Shown here: in pieces, positions 47,960 to 56,372 of the stretch
Layout of the letters: each line of letters starts with the position of its first letter
Position numbering within the stretch: the first letter of the stretch is position 1
Assembly: GCF_024585265.1 (NCBI RefSeq)
Contig: NZ_CP036533.1
Coordinates: 7,139,001-7,203,000, forward strand
Source: Bradyrhizobium sp. WBAH42
GTDB taxonomy: Bacteria; Pseudomonadota; Alphaproteobacteria; Rhizobiales; Xanthobacteraceae
Direction of reading: 5' to 3'
Length of the DNA: 64,000 bases
The notes under the pieces: model-generated
Databases searched by the model: none
What the model was told of the DNA's origin: nothing
What the model saw: only the letters and a program-made list of their open reading frames with translations
Made by a program: the position numbers and the translations under genes

Positions 47960-48571
47960 ATGTCAAGGGTGAGAACCAGGCCGACCAGAGACGACACGCG
48001 CGACAGGCTGTTCGAGGCGGCGGCGCGCGTGTTCGAGGAGGACGGCATCGGCGGCGCCAGCATCGAGGCGATCGCGGCGGCGGCGGGCTTCACCCGCGGC
48101 GCGTTCTATTCGAACTTTGCGAGCAAGGACGAATTGATCATCGCCATGCTCGAGGACCATGTCGCGCAGTCGATCCGGCGCAACATGGACATCCTGGCGC
48201 AGCACGACAATCTCGACGATTTCATCGCGGCGCTGAAGACGATGGACCGCAGCCGGCAGGATCCGCTCGGCCGCTCGCCCCTGCTCCACATGGAGATGAT
48301 CCTGTTCGTCGCGCGCGCCGAGAAGCGCCGGCCGGAACTTGCCAAACGCCTGCGCGCGCGGCGCAAGCTGGTCGCCGACATCATCGAAGCGACGCTGAAG
48401 AGCGACGGACGCAACCACAATCTGGAACCGCCCTGGATGGCCGCGATCGTGCTCGCGCTGGAAGACGGCTTTCGCCTGCACCGCCTGATCGATCCCGAGA
48501 CGACACCGGCCGACAGTTTCCTGCGCGCGCTCACGGATCTCAGGAGCAGGACGGGATTGGCTTCAGTCTAG
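47960..48571 (+). CDS. TetR-family transcriptional regulator
   Basis: This 203-residue protein has an N-terminal TetR helix-turn-helix (DRLFEAAARVFEEDGIGGAS, then IEAIAAAAGFTRGAFYSNFASKDEL; residues 16-60) and a helical ligand-binding domain (61-203). It most likely represses the divergent P450 gene and itself through the 26-bp palindrome. The inducer is unknown. Its stop codon shares the CTAG at 48568-48571 with the convergent araC-type gene. Confidence 0.93.
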   Translation: MSRVRTRPTRDDTRDRLFEAAARVFEEDGIGGASIEAIAAAAGFTRGAFYSNFASKDELIIAMLEDHVAQSIRRNMDILAQHDNLDDFIAALKTMDRSRQDPLGRSPLLHMEMILFVARAEKRRPELAKRLRARRKLVADIIEATLKSDGRNHNLEPPWMAAIVLALEDGFRLHRLIDPETTPADSFLRALTDLRSRTGLASV

Positions 48572-49533
48572 CGGATGCCTGCAGCGGGCGACGCAGCCGC
48601 GCCGCTGTCTCTGGCATCGAGAGCGGTTGCCGCTCGTTCACGGCGCCACGTTCCCGGGCTGATGCCGACGAGCGAAGAGAACACGCGGGTGAAGTGGCTC
48701 TGATTGGCGAAGCCGGCCGATACCGCGATCTCCGCCAGCGACAGGTCGCGTACCGTCATCAACTGCTTGGCCGTGTCCACGCGCTGGCGCAGCAGCCATT
48801 GGTGCGGCGGCAGGCCGGTGGAGACGCGAAAGGCGCGCGAAAAATGGCTGACGGAGAGATCGAACTCGGCGGCAATCTGCTCCAGCGAGAGCTTGCCGCG
48901 GAGATCTGACTCCAGCCTTTCGCAAGCCCGCTTCACCTGCCACGGAGCAAGGCCGCCGCGCACCGGCTCGGCGCGCCGCAACCCGCTATAGGTCGCCACG
49001 ACATGGGCCGTGAGCGCGAGCATCATGTGGTCGACGAAGAGCTGGTTGGCCTCGTCAGGCCGCCGCAACGCCGCCAGGAGCGACGCGCCGAGATGGCGAA
49101 TGGTCGGATCGTCGTGGCCGATGCCGGGCTGATAGGCGAGCTCACCGATCGGCCCCGCGCCGCTCTGCCTCGCCATGTCGTCCAACGCCGAACGGGGCAG
49201 ATGGAAGAACAGGGAATGGAAGGGCTTGTCGATGACGTAACGCGGGTCGCGCTTCAGGTCGTACAGATAAGTGGCGCCGGCGCGGATGTCGTTCTTGACC
49301 ACGCATCGGCCGCGCTCCCAGCACTCGCAATCGGCGAAATCGCGGAGCTTGACGCTGACGAGATAGGCGTCTTCCGCAGGCAACGATTCGGAAAGCCGCG
49401 TCACGGGATGGTCGTCCCGGGTTTCGGTGACCGCGAGCTCGGCGCTGCGCAGCGAACGCGTGACCAGCGTCGGCGGCGCATCCTTCAAATGCAGGAATCG
49501 TTCGAGCTTCTGCGCGAGGGCGCCGTGTGCCAT
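48568..49533 (-). CDS. AraC-family transcriptional regulator
   Basis: This protein of about 320 residues has a C-terminal AraC double helix-turn-helix (KLSLEQIAAEFDLSVSHFSR and DLSLAEIAVSAGFANQSHFT, then RVFSSLVGISPGTWRR). The N-terminal half is a cupin-like sensing domain that contains an unusual cysteine group, DCECWERGRC. ATG 49533 is preferred over a start 20 codons upstream, though its ribosome site is weak. It is convergent with tetR; its targets are not evident. Confidence 0.9.
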   Translation of the reverse strand: MAHGALAQKLERFLHLKDAPPTLVTRSLRSAELAVTETRDDHPVTRLSESLPAEDAYLVSVKLRDFADCECWERGRCVVKNDIRAGATYLYDLKRDPRYVIDKPFHSLFFHLPRSALDDMARQSGAGPIGELAYQPGIGHDDPTIRHLGASLLAALRRPDEANQLFVDHMMLALTAHVVATYSGLRRAEPVRGGLAPWQVKRACERLESDLRGKLSLEQIAAEFDLSVSHFSRAFRVSTGLPPHQWLLRQRVDTAKQLMTVRDLSLAEIAVSAGFANQSHFTRVFSSLVGISPGTWRRERAATALDARDSGAAASPAAGIR

Positions 49534-49886
49534 AGGATCAATCTCGGATGTGAGGAGACTGGGAGCTGAACGCCGCCGCCAGATCACGCCCAATTATCCG
49601 ACATCGGCAAGCGACGGTCCAGACTCGCACATGGCAATGGCGGCCGTGCGATTCCCCGCCGCCGCTGTCGTCGCAAGACGTTTTCACGAGAGATCTCAAC
49701 GAATTCCAATGGCGCTGGCGCGCTGTCGTTCGACGTCTGCCCAGCTCGCCCCCGCCCCATCTCGCGCGCTTGTGACAACGCGCGCAGGCCCATCGAGGCC
49801 ATCACGACAGCCGGCAACGCTCAGTCGATCACCTGCGCCTACGCCGCCTTGCGCTGTCTCGCCCCCTGCTCGGCGGCAGCTCCTCC
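49534..49886. other. Intergenic region with no gene seen
   Basis: The 353 bases between the araC-type start and the small basic gene hold only short frames without recognisable domains or ribosome sites. The araC promoter should lie at its left end. GAGAGATCTC near 49690 is a short palindrome. Confidence 0.5.
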
Positions 49887-50231
49887 TTACTTCTTCTTCG
49901 CAGATCCGAAATCCGGTTGCCAGGCGGCGTCCTTGCGGGACGGGGCCGCGGCAATGACCTTGGCCTTTTCCTTCTTCGGCTTCTTGGCTTCGCGGTTGCC
50001 ACGTTGCTGGCCCTTTGCCATGTCGCTCTCCCTTGCTGGTTTGAGTTCGTCGAATTCATTGGGCTGCAGGACACGGCCGCGCGGGGTGCAGACCCTGACG
50101 TCCATGTAGCCCTCGCGCAGCAGCTTCTCCGCGAGACGCAGTGCGACCGTCGCAGTTCCGCGGCCGAGATTTGAGCTACCGTATTCGTTGGTGCCGCTGA
50201 CCAGATACGGCACGCGTATTGTCCTAGCCAT
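49887..50231 (-). CDS. Two-part small basic protein (114 residues, with internal in-frame start)
   Basis: Residues 1-69 (MARTIRVPYLVSGTNEYGSS onwards) look like one small conserved protein; residues 70-114 (MAKGQQRGNREAKKPKKEK onwards) look like a second, very basic one that in my recollection is normally a separate 44-residue gene. There is no stop between them. AGGGAG lies 7 bases before the internal ATG at 50021, so that ATG is probably used too. The outer ATG overlaps the end of a 32-residue membrane-peptide gene by 8 bases. No function is known. Confidence 0.72.
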   Translation of the reverse strand: MARTIRVPYLVSGTNEYGSSNLGRGTATVALRLAEKLLREGYMDVRVCTPRGRVLQPNEFDELKPARESDMAKGQQRGNREAKKPKKEKAKVIAAAPSRKDAAWQPDFGSAKKK

Positions 50232-50322
50232 TGAGGACCGCAGCGGCGCACACGAGAAGCAGAAGAAACAGCGGAACGATCACCGGCGGCACGATCCATT
50301 CCGAGATGCGTACACGCGACAT
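50224..50322 (-). CDS. Single-helix membrane micropeptide, 32 residues
   Basis: The frame begins MSRVRISEWIVPP and continues as one hydrophobic helix (VIVPLFLLLLVCAAAVL), a typical single-pass small membrane protein. AGGAG lies 7 bases before the ATG. Its last bases, ATGGCTAG, contain the start codon of the next gene, so the two are translationally coupled. It is too short for standard gene calling. The function is unknown. Confidence 0.7.
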   Translation of the reverse strand: MSRVRISEWIVPPVIVPLFLLLLVCAAAVLNG

Positions 50323-50585
50323 CGAACGCTCCTGCGAAGCCTTCGGCGGGAGCACACGTGACCCTCAGTCACCGGTCGATGCCGTTGAGAAGCGCGGTGA
50401 TGACGGCGACCCTACGCCCGTGCCGAACCAATAGCGAGCGTTAAGTGCGTCGCGGACTGCCGTCGCTCCGTGACATTGATCGCTGGCCGGTGCGCAGACG
50501 ATAGTGCTGGCTATTGCCGCGGCAAAGGCGCATGCTCGCAAGCAGCCGGCACCGGTTGGGGCTTCACTTGCGAAAGGCAGGCTGC

Positions 50586-50852
50586 ATGACCATCCGCTCG
50601 CGGCGAGAGACCGTCATATTCAGGCATCCGTTCCAGATCCGCGGCATCGAGCGCATCTTGCCGGCGGGCGCCTATGAGGTTGTCACGGACGAGGAGACGA
50701 TCGACGGCTTGACCTTCGCCGCCTATCGCCGGATTGCCACGATGATCACCGTGCCCGCTGAGGGTGCGCGCGGTACCATGGAAAGACTGTCGATCGGCTC
50801 CGTCGATCTTGCGAATGCGCAAGCTGCGGACGCGAGCATGACCAATGACTGA
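50586..50852 (+). CDS. Conserved hypothetical protein, 88 residues
   Basis: The protein begins MTIRSRRETVIFRHPFQIRG and continues through RILPAGAYEVVTDEETIDGL to AYRRIATMITVPAEG. It looks like a small beta-rich soluble domain, and I recall similar unnamed proteins in Bradyrhizobium. AAAGGCAGG precedes the ATG. Its end overlaps the next gene by 8 bases, so the two are coupled. Confidence 0.75.
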   Translation: MTIRSRRETVIFRHPFQIRGIERILPAGAYEVVTDEETIDGLTFAAYRRIATMITVPAEGARGTMERLSIGSVDLANAQAADASMTND

Positions 50853-51141
50853 CCAGCCTGTCGACCTCGATAAGCACCGTGGCATGGCCGCGCAGAAGGC
50901 CACCGACCTGCGCCGCGCGCTAGCCGAGGTGGAGGCCCATGTCAGAGAGCTGCGCGAGCGCGAGGCCGATCTCGAGCACCGCATGATGACCGTGCCGGCC
51001 GCATCCTGGCCGGAGGCCGCGGTGAAGGCGCGCCATCTGCTGAACCTCTATGCTGCAAGCCTGCCTGCCGAGGACACGCGCCACCGTGCGCTCGTGTCGG
51101 CGCTGTTCGACGATTTCGCAAGGCTGTCCGGGGACGGCTGA
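50845..51141 (+). CDS. Hypothetical helical protein, 98 residues
   Basis: A helical protein with heptad character over about residues 15-48 (KATDLRRALAEVEAHVRELR) and a second helical half (WPEAAVKARHLLNLYAASLP). No domain is recognised and there is no signal or membrane segment. It is coupled to the upstream 88-residue gene by an 8-base overlap and may function with it. Confidence 0.72.
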   Translation: MTDQPVDLDKHRGMAAQKATDLRRALAEVEAHVRELREREADLEHRMMTVPAASWPEAAVKARHLLNLYAASLPAEDTRHRALVSALFDDFARLSGDG

Positions 51142-51219
51142 GCCGAGCGACGGCTGCCTGCATTCTACGCGCATGCTGGCGCCAACGCGCCAGGAAACCG
51201 ACGTGCAATGGAGTAAGCC

Positions 51220-51498
51220 ATGACCCTGACCAGCGGCCGCTTCATCGGCCATGAATACGACCGGATGATCGTACGGTTCTCGATGCATGACGGCGCCCGG
51301 GAGATTCCTTGCGCGATCTCGACCTCGGCGATGGACGATCTCGAGCAGGGCCCGCAAGTCAGGCCCGAGCAACGGGAAGCCCAATTCGCCCGTCTACGGG
51401 ATCGCATCGAAGCATGCGCCGCGAGCAAGTATCGCGCCACAGAATTCGAAGGCACCCCGCCGGGCATCGTGCTGCGAGGCATCGATTTCAGGCGATAG
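51220..51498 (+). CDS. DUF1488-like small protein
   Basis: This 92-residue protein begins MTLTSGRFIGHEYDRMIVRF and continues with MHDGAREIPCAISTSAMDDL, following the DUF1488 layout (a short beta domain of unknown function common in Rhizobiales). It is 78 bases after the hypothetical gene on the same strand; a ribosome site (ATGGAGTAAGCC) precedes it. Confidence 0.75.
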   Translation: MTLTSGRFIGHEYDRMIVRFSMHDGAREIPCAISTSAMDDLEQGPQVRPEQREAQFARLRDRIEACAASKYRATEFEGTPPGIVLRGIDFRR

Positions 51499-51599
51499 GA
51501 TCTCAGCCACGAGCAAGACAGCGTGCGACGCTTGGTCGGGCTTTTCTGCGGCGTCACGGCTGACGCAGCATGGCGTGAAATCCGGAAAGCAGGTCGTCG

Positions 51600-51875
51600 C
51601 TACTCCGGCCTTGCCTTGATCTCCGGCAAGGGCGGCTTGCGCTCGAAAGGTTTCTTCTTCGGTGGCGCGGGCAGCAACCCTTCCCTGATCGCCTGCTTGC
51701 GAGCGAGCTTGCGGGCGCGGCGAATGGCCTCGGACTTCTCGCGGGTCTTTCTCTCGGACGGTTTTTCGTAGGACCGTCGCTGCTTCATTTCCCGAAAGAC
51801 GCCCTCGCGCTGCATCTTCTTCTTGAGAACGCGGAGCGCCTGCTCAACATTGTTGTCTCTGACGAGTACGTGCAA
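51600..51875 (-). CDS. rpsU: 30S ribosomal protein S21, divergent paralogue
   Basis: This 91-residue protein matches S21: [20 protein letters not shown], then [20 protein letters not shown], with a basic helical middle. S21 helps the 30S subunit bind mRNA. The start is TTG 51875, five bases after a perfect AGGAGG, which gives the usual S21 N-terminus; no ATG or GTG fits. The tail ([20 protein letters not shown]) differs from the Gly/Arg-rich tail I would expect of the main Bradyrhizobium S21, so it is probably a second copy used under certain conditions. Confidence 0.88.
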   Translation of the reverse strand: MHVLVRDNNVEQALRVLKKKMQREGVFREMKQRRSYEKPSERKTREKSEAIRRARKLARKQAIREGLLPAPPKKKPFERKPPLPEIKARPE

Positions 51876-52186
51876 TTGATCCTCCTGGCTCGGGCTGCGA
51901 ATGCGATACGTCCTGCAGGGCAGCCAATTGCGCAGGAGCTTCATTGCGATGTGTGAGGATAGTGGCGCGACATTCGTCGCGGCTTCGGACGAGCCCGATC
52001 TGCATGTCACAGCGAGCGGCTTGGTGGTGTCACCTGACCACCGTCGTGCTGCGCTGTCAATCGATAACCCCCTGCTCGCAGATCGACGGACAGACGCAAA
52101 CCGCCGTGATCGGAACAGAAGAACCACCGCTGGCTCGAGATCGTTGCGCCGTTTCACGGATGTACTGGAACGGTTGCTTTGCCCGC
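51876..52186. other. rpsU upstream region, no other gene seen
   Basis: The 311 bases between rpsU and the GGDEF-EAL gene hold no recognisable gene; the rpsU promoter should be here, on the minus strand. A plus-strand open frame from 51901 has no domain or ribosome site. Confidence 0.5.
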
Positions 52187-52207
52187 TCAATCCCTGGATT
52201 GAGCGGG
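52182..52207. terminator. Perfect hairpin at the end of the PAS-GGDEF-EAL gene
   Basis: CCCGCTCAATC, loop CCTG, GATTGAGCGGG: 11-bp perfect stem that contains the TGA stop (52187-52189) of the minus-strand gene. T-rich flank (TTTAG) is only on the plus-strand side. Confidence 0.55.
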
Positions 52208-54829
52208 TTTAGTCCTTGCGGATCCGGTGAACGATGAGCAGCAAGAAGCCGAACGCTTCACTGCAGCTTTGCCCGCCGCCGCCAGGTCCAGCCGCCCCAG
52301 CATCGCCCTCGCCTGCTCGGCGCAATGCTCGATCAGCCAGCGCTCGAAGGCGACCGGCGGCAGCGGCGGAGCGTAGAGGAAGCCCTGGACGATATCGCAG
52401 CCGAGCGCGGCCAGCGTATTGCGCTGCCCCTCGGTCTCGACGCCCTCGGCGACCACGCTCATGCCGAGGCCCTGGCCGACGCGCACGACGGCGGTGGCGA
52501 TCGCGAGCGCGCCCGCGTCACGCTCGATGTCGCGCATAAAACTGCGGTCGATCTTGAGCTCGCGGATCGGCAGATGCGCGAGTCGGCTGAGGCTGGAATA
52601 GCCGGTGCCGAAATCGTCCACCGAGAGGCCGACGCCGAGCTCGCGGATCGCGTTCATCGTCTCCAGTGCTGCGGCGCCGTCCTGCATGAACGTGCCTTCG
52701 GTGATCTCCAGCATCAGCGCGTCCGGCGGCAGTTCGTGCTCGGCCAGGATGTCCTTGAGCCGCGCGGCCAGCGTGACGTTGCGGAAATTGATCGGCGACA
52801 GGTTGACCGAGACGCAGGGGATGTTGAGCCCGGCGCGGCGCCAGCTCGCCATCTGGCGGCAGGCCTCGCGCACGGACCACAGCCCGATCTGCTCGATCAG
52901 CCCGCATTCTTCGGCGAGCGGGATGAACTTTGCCGGCGAGACGTCGCCGAGCACGGCATCGCGCCATCGCGCGAGCGCCTCGACGCCGTGGATCGCGCCG
53001 TCGCAGCTGCGGATCTGCGGCTGGTAGCTGAGGCTCAGCGCGCCTTCCGCGACGGCGCGGCGCAACGCCGCGATCAGCGCCAGCCGCTGCTCGGCGAGCA
53101 CGCTCATCTCGGCACTGAAGATGCGATGCGTCGAGCGTCCGGCCTGCTTGGCCATGTACATGGCGGCATCCGCCTGCTGCATCAATGTGTCGATGTCGGT
53201 GGCGTGATCGGGATAGAGGCTGATGCCGATGCTGGCGGACATCGGCATCAGCTTCGATCCGAGCCGCAGCGGCCGCGCCAGCGCCTCGGAGATGTCAGCC
53301 GCGACGCGCTCGGCAGCCTCGGCGTTACGTTGCGGCAGCAGGATGACGAACTCGTCGCCGCCGAGCCGCCCCAGCATGTCGCCGGGGCCGATATGCTCGC
53401 GCAGGCGCTGCGCGAGCTGGACCAGGAGCTCGTCGCCGGCGGCGTGACCCAGCGTATCGTTGACGTCCTTGAAATGATCGACGTCGAGGAAGGCCAGCGC
53501 GACATGGCTGCCGGTCGGGCAGGCATCGATCGCCGTGGTGATCAGGTGCCGCAGCTGGGCGCGGTTCGGCAGGCCGGTGAGGATGTCGTGATAGGCGAGC
53601 CGCGCGATCTCCGCGCGCGCCTCCTTGCGCTCGATCGCGAAGGCGCCGAGATCGACGCAAGCCTCGACGATGCGTCGGTGCCAGTTGCTCGGCGCGCGCG
53701 GCTCGCGATAGTAAAAGGCGAAGGTGGCGATGACGCGCCCGTCCTTGGCCTTGACCGGGGTCGACCAGCAGGCGCGCAGGCCGATCGCGAGCGGCATCGC
53801 CTTGTAGGGCTGCCAGCGCGGGTCGGTGTCGAGATCCTCCGCCAGAACCGGCACGCCATGGAAGGCCGCGCTGCCGCAGGAGCCGACATTGGGACCGATC
53901 GCAACGCCGTCCAGCGCGCGGGAATAGTCCTCAGGCAGGCTGGGGCCACCGAGCGGATGAACCAGGCCGGCGGCGTCGATGTGAAGCAGCGAAGAGACGA
54001 CGTCGGGTGCGATCTCCTCGACGCGGCGGCACAGCCGGTCGGCGATCTCGCCGATCGGTACCTCGTCGGCGAGCGCGCCCATGATGAGCTGCTGAAGCGA
54101 GCGCAGCTGCTTGGTCTCGGTGATGTCCTCGAGCAGCGCGAAGATGTGCTTGACCCGGCCCTTGCCGTCGCGAAAGGCATCGATCCGGGCGCAGACCCAG
54201 ATCTCCTCGCCATTCCGGTCGTAGACGAGCACCTCGGCCTCGCCGCGAGGCCCGCCGCGCTTCAGGCGCTTGACGAGCCTGGCGACCACCCTGCGATCGG
54301 TGTGGCGGCCGGCGATGAGCTCGCCAGCGCGGCGGCCCTCCGCCTCGGCGTTGGTGTAGCCGAACAGCGCCGTGAACGCCGAGTTGACATAGACGATGTT
54401 CTGCTCCACGTCGGTGATGATCACCGCCCGGTTGGTCTGGTCCGAGACGGCATTGAGCAGACCGATCCTGACGCGGCGCTCGGCCTCGAGAGTGACGTCG
54501 CGCGCGAACACGATGTGATGGGTCGTCCCGCCGATCATCGCCGAGGACACCGACACCATCATCCTGATGCGGCTGCCATCGCGACGCACGAGGCCGATCT
54601 CGTCGCGGAAATCGGCGGCCGTGCCGATCCGGAGGCAATCGAGGTTGAGGACGGCGGCATCCCGGCCGAGCACCTCGGTGGCGGCAAGCTTCCAGATTCG
54701 CTCCGCGGCGGAATTGAAGTGCGTGATGCGATGCGCGTCATCGACGATGACGACGGCATCTTCAGCACGTTCGAGGACTGCGCGCAGCACGTCCGGCATT
54801 TCGGTCAGAAGACAATCGGAGGCGGACAT
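52187..54829 (-). CDS. PAS-PAS-GAF-GGDEF-EAL cyclic-di-GMP signalling protein
   Basis: This cytoplasmic protein of 880 residues has two PAS domains (about 10-120 and 125-245), a GAF domain (about 255-400), a GGDEF domain with intact RLGGDEF and an EAL domain with intact GVEALARW and [13 protein letters not shown]. It could both make and break c-di-GMP; which activity dominates is unknown. The layout resembles DosP-like sensors with an added GAF. ATG 54829 follows a TTG two codons earlier; neither has a strong ribosome site. Confidence 0.93.
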   Translation of the reverse strand: MSASDCLLTEMPDVLRAVLERAEDAVVIVDDAHRITHFNSAAERIWKLAATEVLGRDAAVLNLDCLRIGTAADFRDEIGLVRRDGSRIRMMVSVSSAMIGGTTHHIVFARDVTLEAERRVRIGLLNAVSDQTNRAVIITDVEQNIVYVNSAFTALFGYTNAEAEGRRAGELIAGRHTDRRVVARLVKRLKRGGPRGEAEVLVYDRNGEEIWVCARIDAFRDGKGRVKHIFALLEDITETKQLRSLQQLIMGALADEVPIGEIADRLCRRVEEIAPDVVSSLLHIDAAGLVHPLGGPSLPEDYSRALDGVAIGPNVGSCGSAAFHGVPVLAEDLDTDPRWQPYKAMPLAIGLRACWSTPVKAKDGRVIATFAFYYREPRAPSNWHRRIVEACVDLGAFAIERKEARAEIARLAYHDILTGLPNRAQLRHLITTAIDACPTGSHVALAFLDVDHFKDVNDTLGHAAGDELLVQLAQRLREHIGPGDMLGRLGGDEFVILLPQRNAEAAERVAADISEALARPLRLGSKLMPMSASIGISLYPDHATDIDTLMQQADAAMYMAKQAGRSTHRIFSAEMSVLAEQRLALIAALRRAVAEGALSLSYQPQIRSCDGAIHGVEALARWRDAVLGDVSPAKFIPLAEECGLIEQIGLWSVREACRQMASWRRAGLNIPCVSVNLSPINFRNVTLAARLKDILAEHELPPDALMLEITEGTFMQDGAAALETMNAIRELGVGLSVDDFGTGYSSLSRLAHLPIRELKIDRSFMRDIERDAGALAIATAVVRVGQGLGMSVVAEGVETEGQRNTLAALGCDIVQGFLYAPPLPPVAFERWLIEHCAEQARAMLGRLDLAAAGKAAVKRSASCCSSFTGSARTKPAQSRD

Positions 54830-54988
54830 CGTCAAACCCGGAAGGCATCGGGAAGGAGCGGCAATCCGCTGAGGCTAGCGCTCCGATGGTGTCCAAGATG
54901 TTTTTTTGCGCTCCGGTCGCGTTGCAGCAAGACGTGACATGCTTAACGCTCGGCCAAAACGCTGCAGATATCTTGATGTGTACGGAAC

Positions 54989-56302
54989 CTATCGGGAATC
55001 CGTTTTGAGCTTGTGCAGCCGGCCGGCGACCGCCCGCACCTTCCCAGGCGCCGCCCGCCAGATCGCGAGCGCCGACATTCCGCTCACGACCATCGCGACG
55101 GCGAAAGCCAGCGTGTAGTGGCCGGCGCGATCGTAGAGCAAGCCGGTCACCCACGGTCCGGCCGCACCGCCCGCCAGCGCCGCGAGCATGATCGTGCCGA
55201 AGATGCTGCCCTGATGCCTGCCCTGGAAGATCTCGAACACCACCGCGCCCATGATCGAAGTGAGGCCGTAGCCCAGCGCGCCTTGCGTGAACACCATCAG
55301 ATAAACCAGCCAGAGTGAAGCTTGATATCTCAGCGCGATCAGCGCGGCGAAGCAGACGACGAAACCAGCACAGCTGATCGCCCACACCCACTCCCGGCCG
55401 ATGCGGTCGGAGACGTGCCCCAGCACGATCTGGCCGGGAATGCCGAGCAGGCTGACCATGCCGAGTGCCCACACCGCAACGCTGGAGCTGAAGCCGACGT
55501 CGAGCAGGAATTTGGTCTGGTGCACCTGCACTGCGTACCAGATGTACAGGCCGCAGAAATAGCCGAGCGCGATCCACCAGAACCGCGCGGTCGCGACGGC
55601 GCGCTGCAGCGTCCAGTCGGTGTTGGCCCAGACGGGATCGACCACGTTGGAGGCCGGCCTTGCCGCGCCCGCGGCCGGGGCGGCATCGCCGTCCGGCTGG
55701 AGCCCGATGTCCTCGGGGCGCTTGTGCAGCAGCAGGTTGATCGGCGCCAGCGCGATCAGGACGAGCAGGCCCATCGCGGTGCAGGCGGTGCGCCAGCCGG
55801 TCTGCTCGATCATGTGCTGCACCCATGGCAGCAGCGTCACCGAGCCGATACCGACGCCGGCGAAGGCGATGCCGATGGCGAAGCCGCGCTTGCGGATGAA
55901 CCAGTTCGGCAGGAACAGCGATTGGCCGGAATAGCCGAGACAGACGCTGCCGGCGCCGACCATGACGCCGATGGTGACATAGAGGTGCCAGGGCGCGCTG
56001 GTCAGCGGCGCCAGCAGCAGGCCGCCGCCCATCAGCAAGACCCCGAACTCCATCACCGCGCGCGGGCCGGCGCGATCCATCAGGCGGCCGATCAGCGGGC
56101 TGACCGCGCCCGACACCACGAAGCCGAACGAGAAGGCGCCCGCGGTGACGCCGCGCTCCCAGCCGAACTCGGCGATGATGGGCGGAAAGAACAGCGAAAA
56201 GGCGGTGCGCGCGTTGACGCCGATCGCCATGGTGACGAAGGTCACGGCGACCACGACCCAGCCGTAGAAGAAAGGAAGCCGCATGTTGTGTGCTTGTTTC
56301 AT
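54989..56302 (-). CDS. MFS transporter
   Basis: This protein of about 437 residues has 12 hydrophobic segments, the inter-loop motif GRLMDRAGPRAVMEFG after helix 2 and the second-half counterpart GHVSDRIGREWVWAISC. The type resembles oxalate/formate or monocarboxylate porters (FFYGWVVVAVTFVTM start). The substrate is not known. I start at ATG 56302; an ATG six codons later is also possible. It is flanked by two c-di-GMP genes with no evident link. Confidence 0.9.
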   Translation of the reverse strand: MKQAHNMRLPFFYGWVVVAVTFVTMAIGVNARTAFSLFFPPIIAEFGWERGVTAGAFSFGFVVSGAVSPLIGRLMDRAGPRAVMEFGVLLMGGGLLLAPLTSAPWHLYVTIGVMVGAGSVCLGYSGQSLFLPNWFIRKRGFAIGIAFAGVGIGSVTLLPWVQHMIEQTGWRTACTAMGLLVLIALAPINLLLHKRPEDIGLQPDGDAAPAAGAARPASNVVDPVWANTDWTLQRAVATARFWWIALGYFCGLYIWYAVQVHQTKFLLDVGFSSSVAVWALGMVSLLGIPGQIVLGHVSDRIGREWVWAISCAGFVVCFAALIALRYQASLWLVYLMVFTQGALGYGLTSIMGAVVFEIFQGRHQGSIFGTIMLAALAGGAAGPWVTGLLYDRAGHYTLAFAVAMVVSGMSALAIWRAAPGKVRAVAGRLHKLKTDSR

Positions 56303-56372
56303 CCCTGGACGGTTCTTCGGACCATCCGGGGATGCCTGGGTCAAGCGCTTTTCGCGCATGCCTCGCGCGCGC

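Noticed and set aside
48568..48571. CTAG shared by the stops of tetR and the araC-type gene as a regulatory site
   Set aside because: It is a simple consequence of two TAG stops meeting tail to tail; nothing else suggests function.
52325..54937. 870-codon plus-strand open frame over the PAS-GGDEF-EAL gene
   Set aside because: Shadow frame; composition is low-complexity and the minus-strand product has intact GGDEF and EAL signatures.
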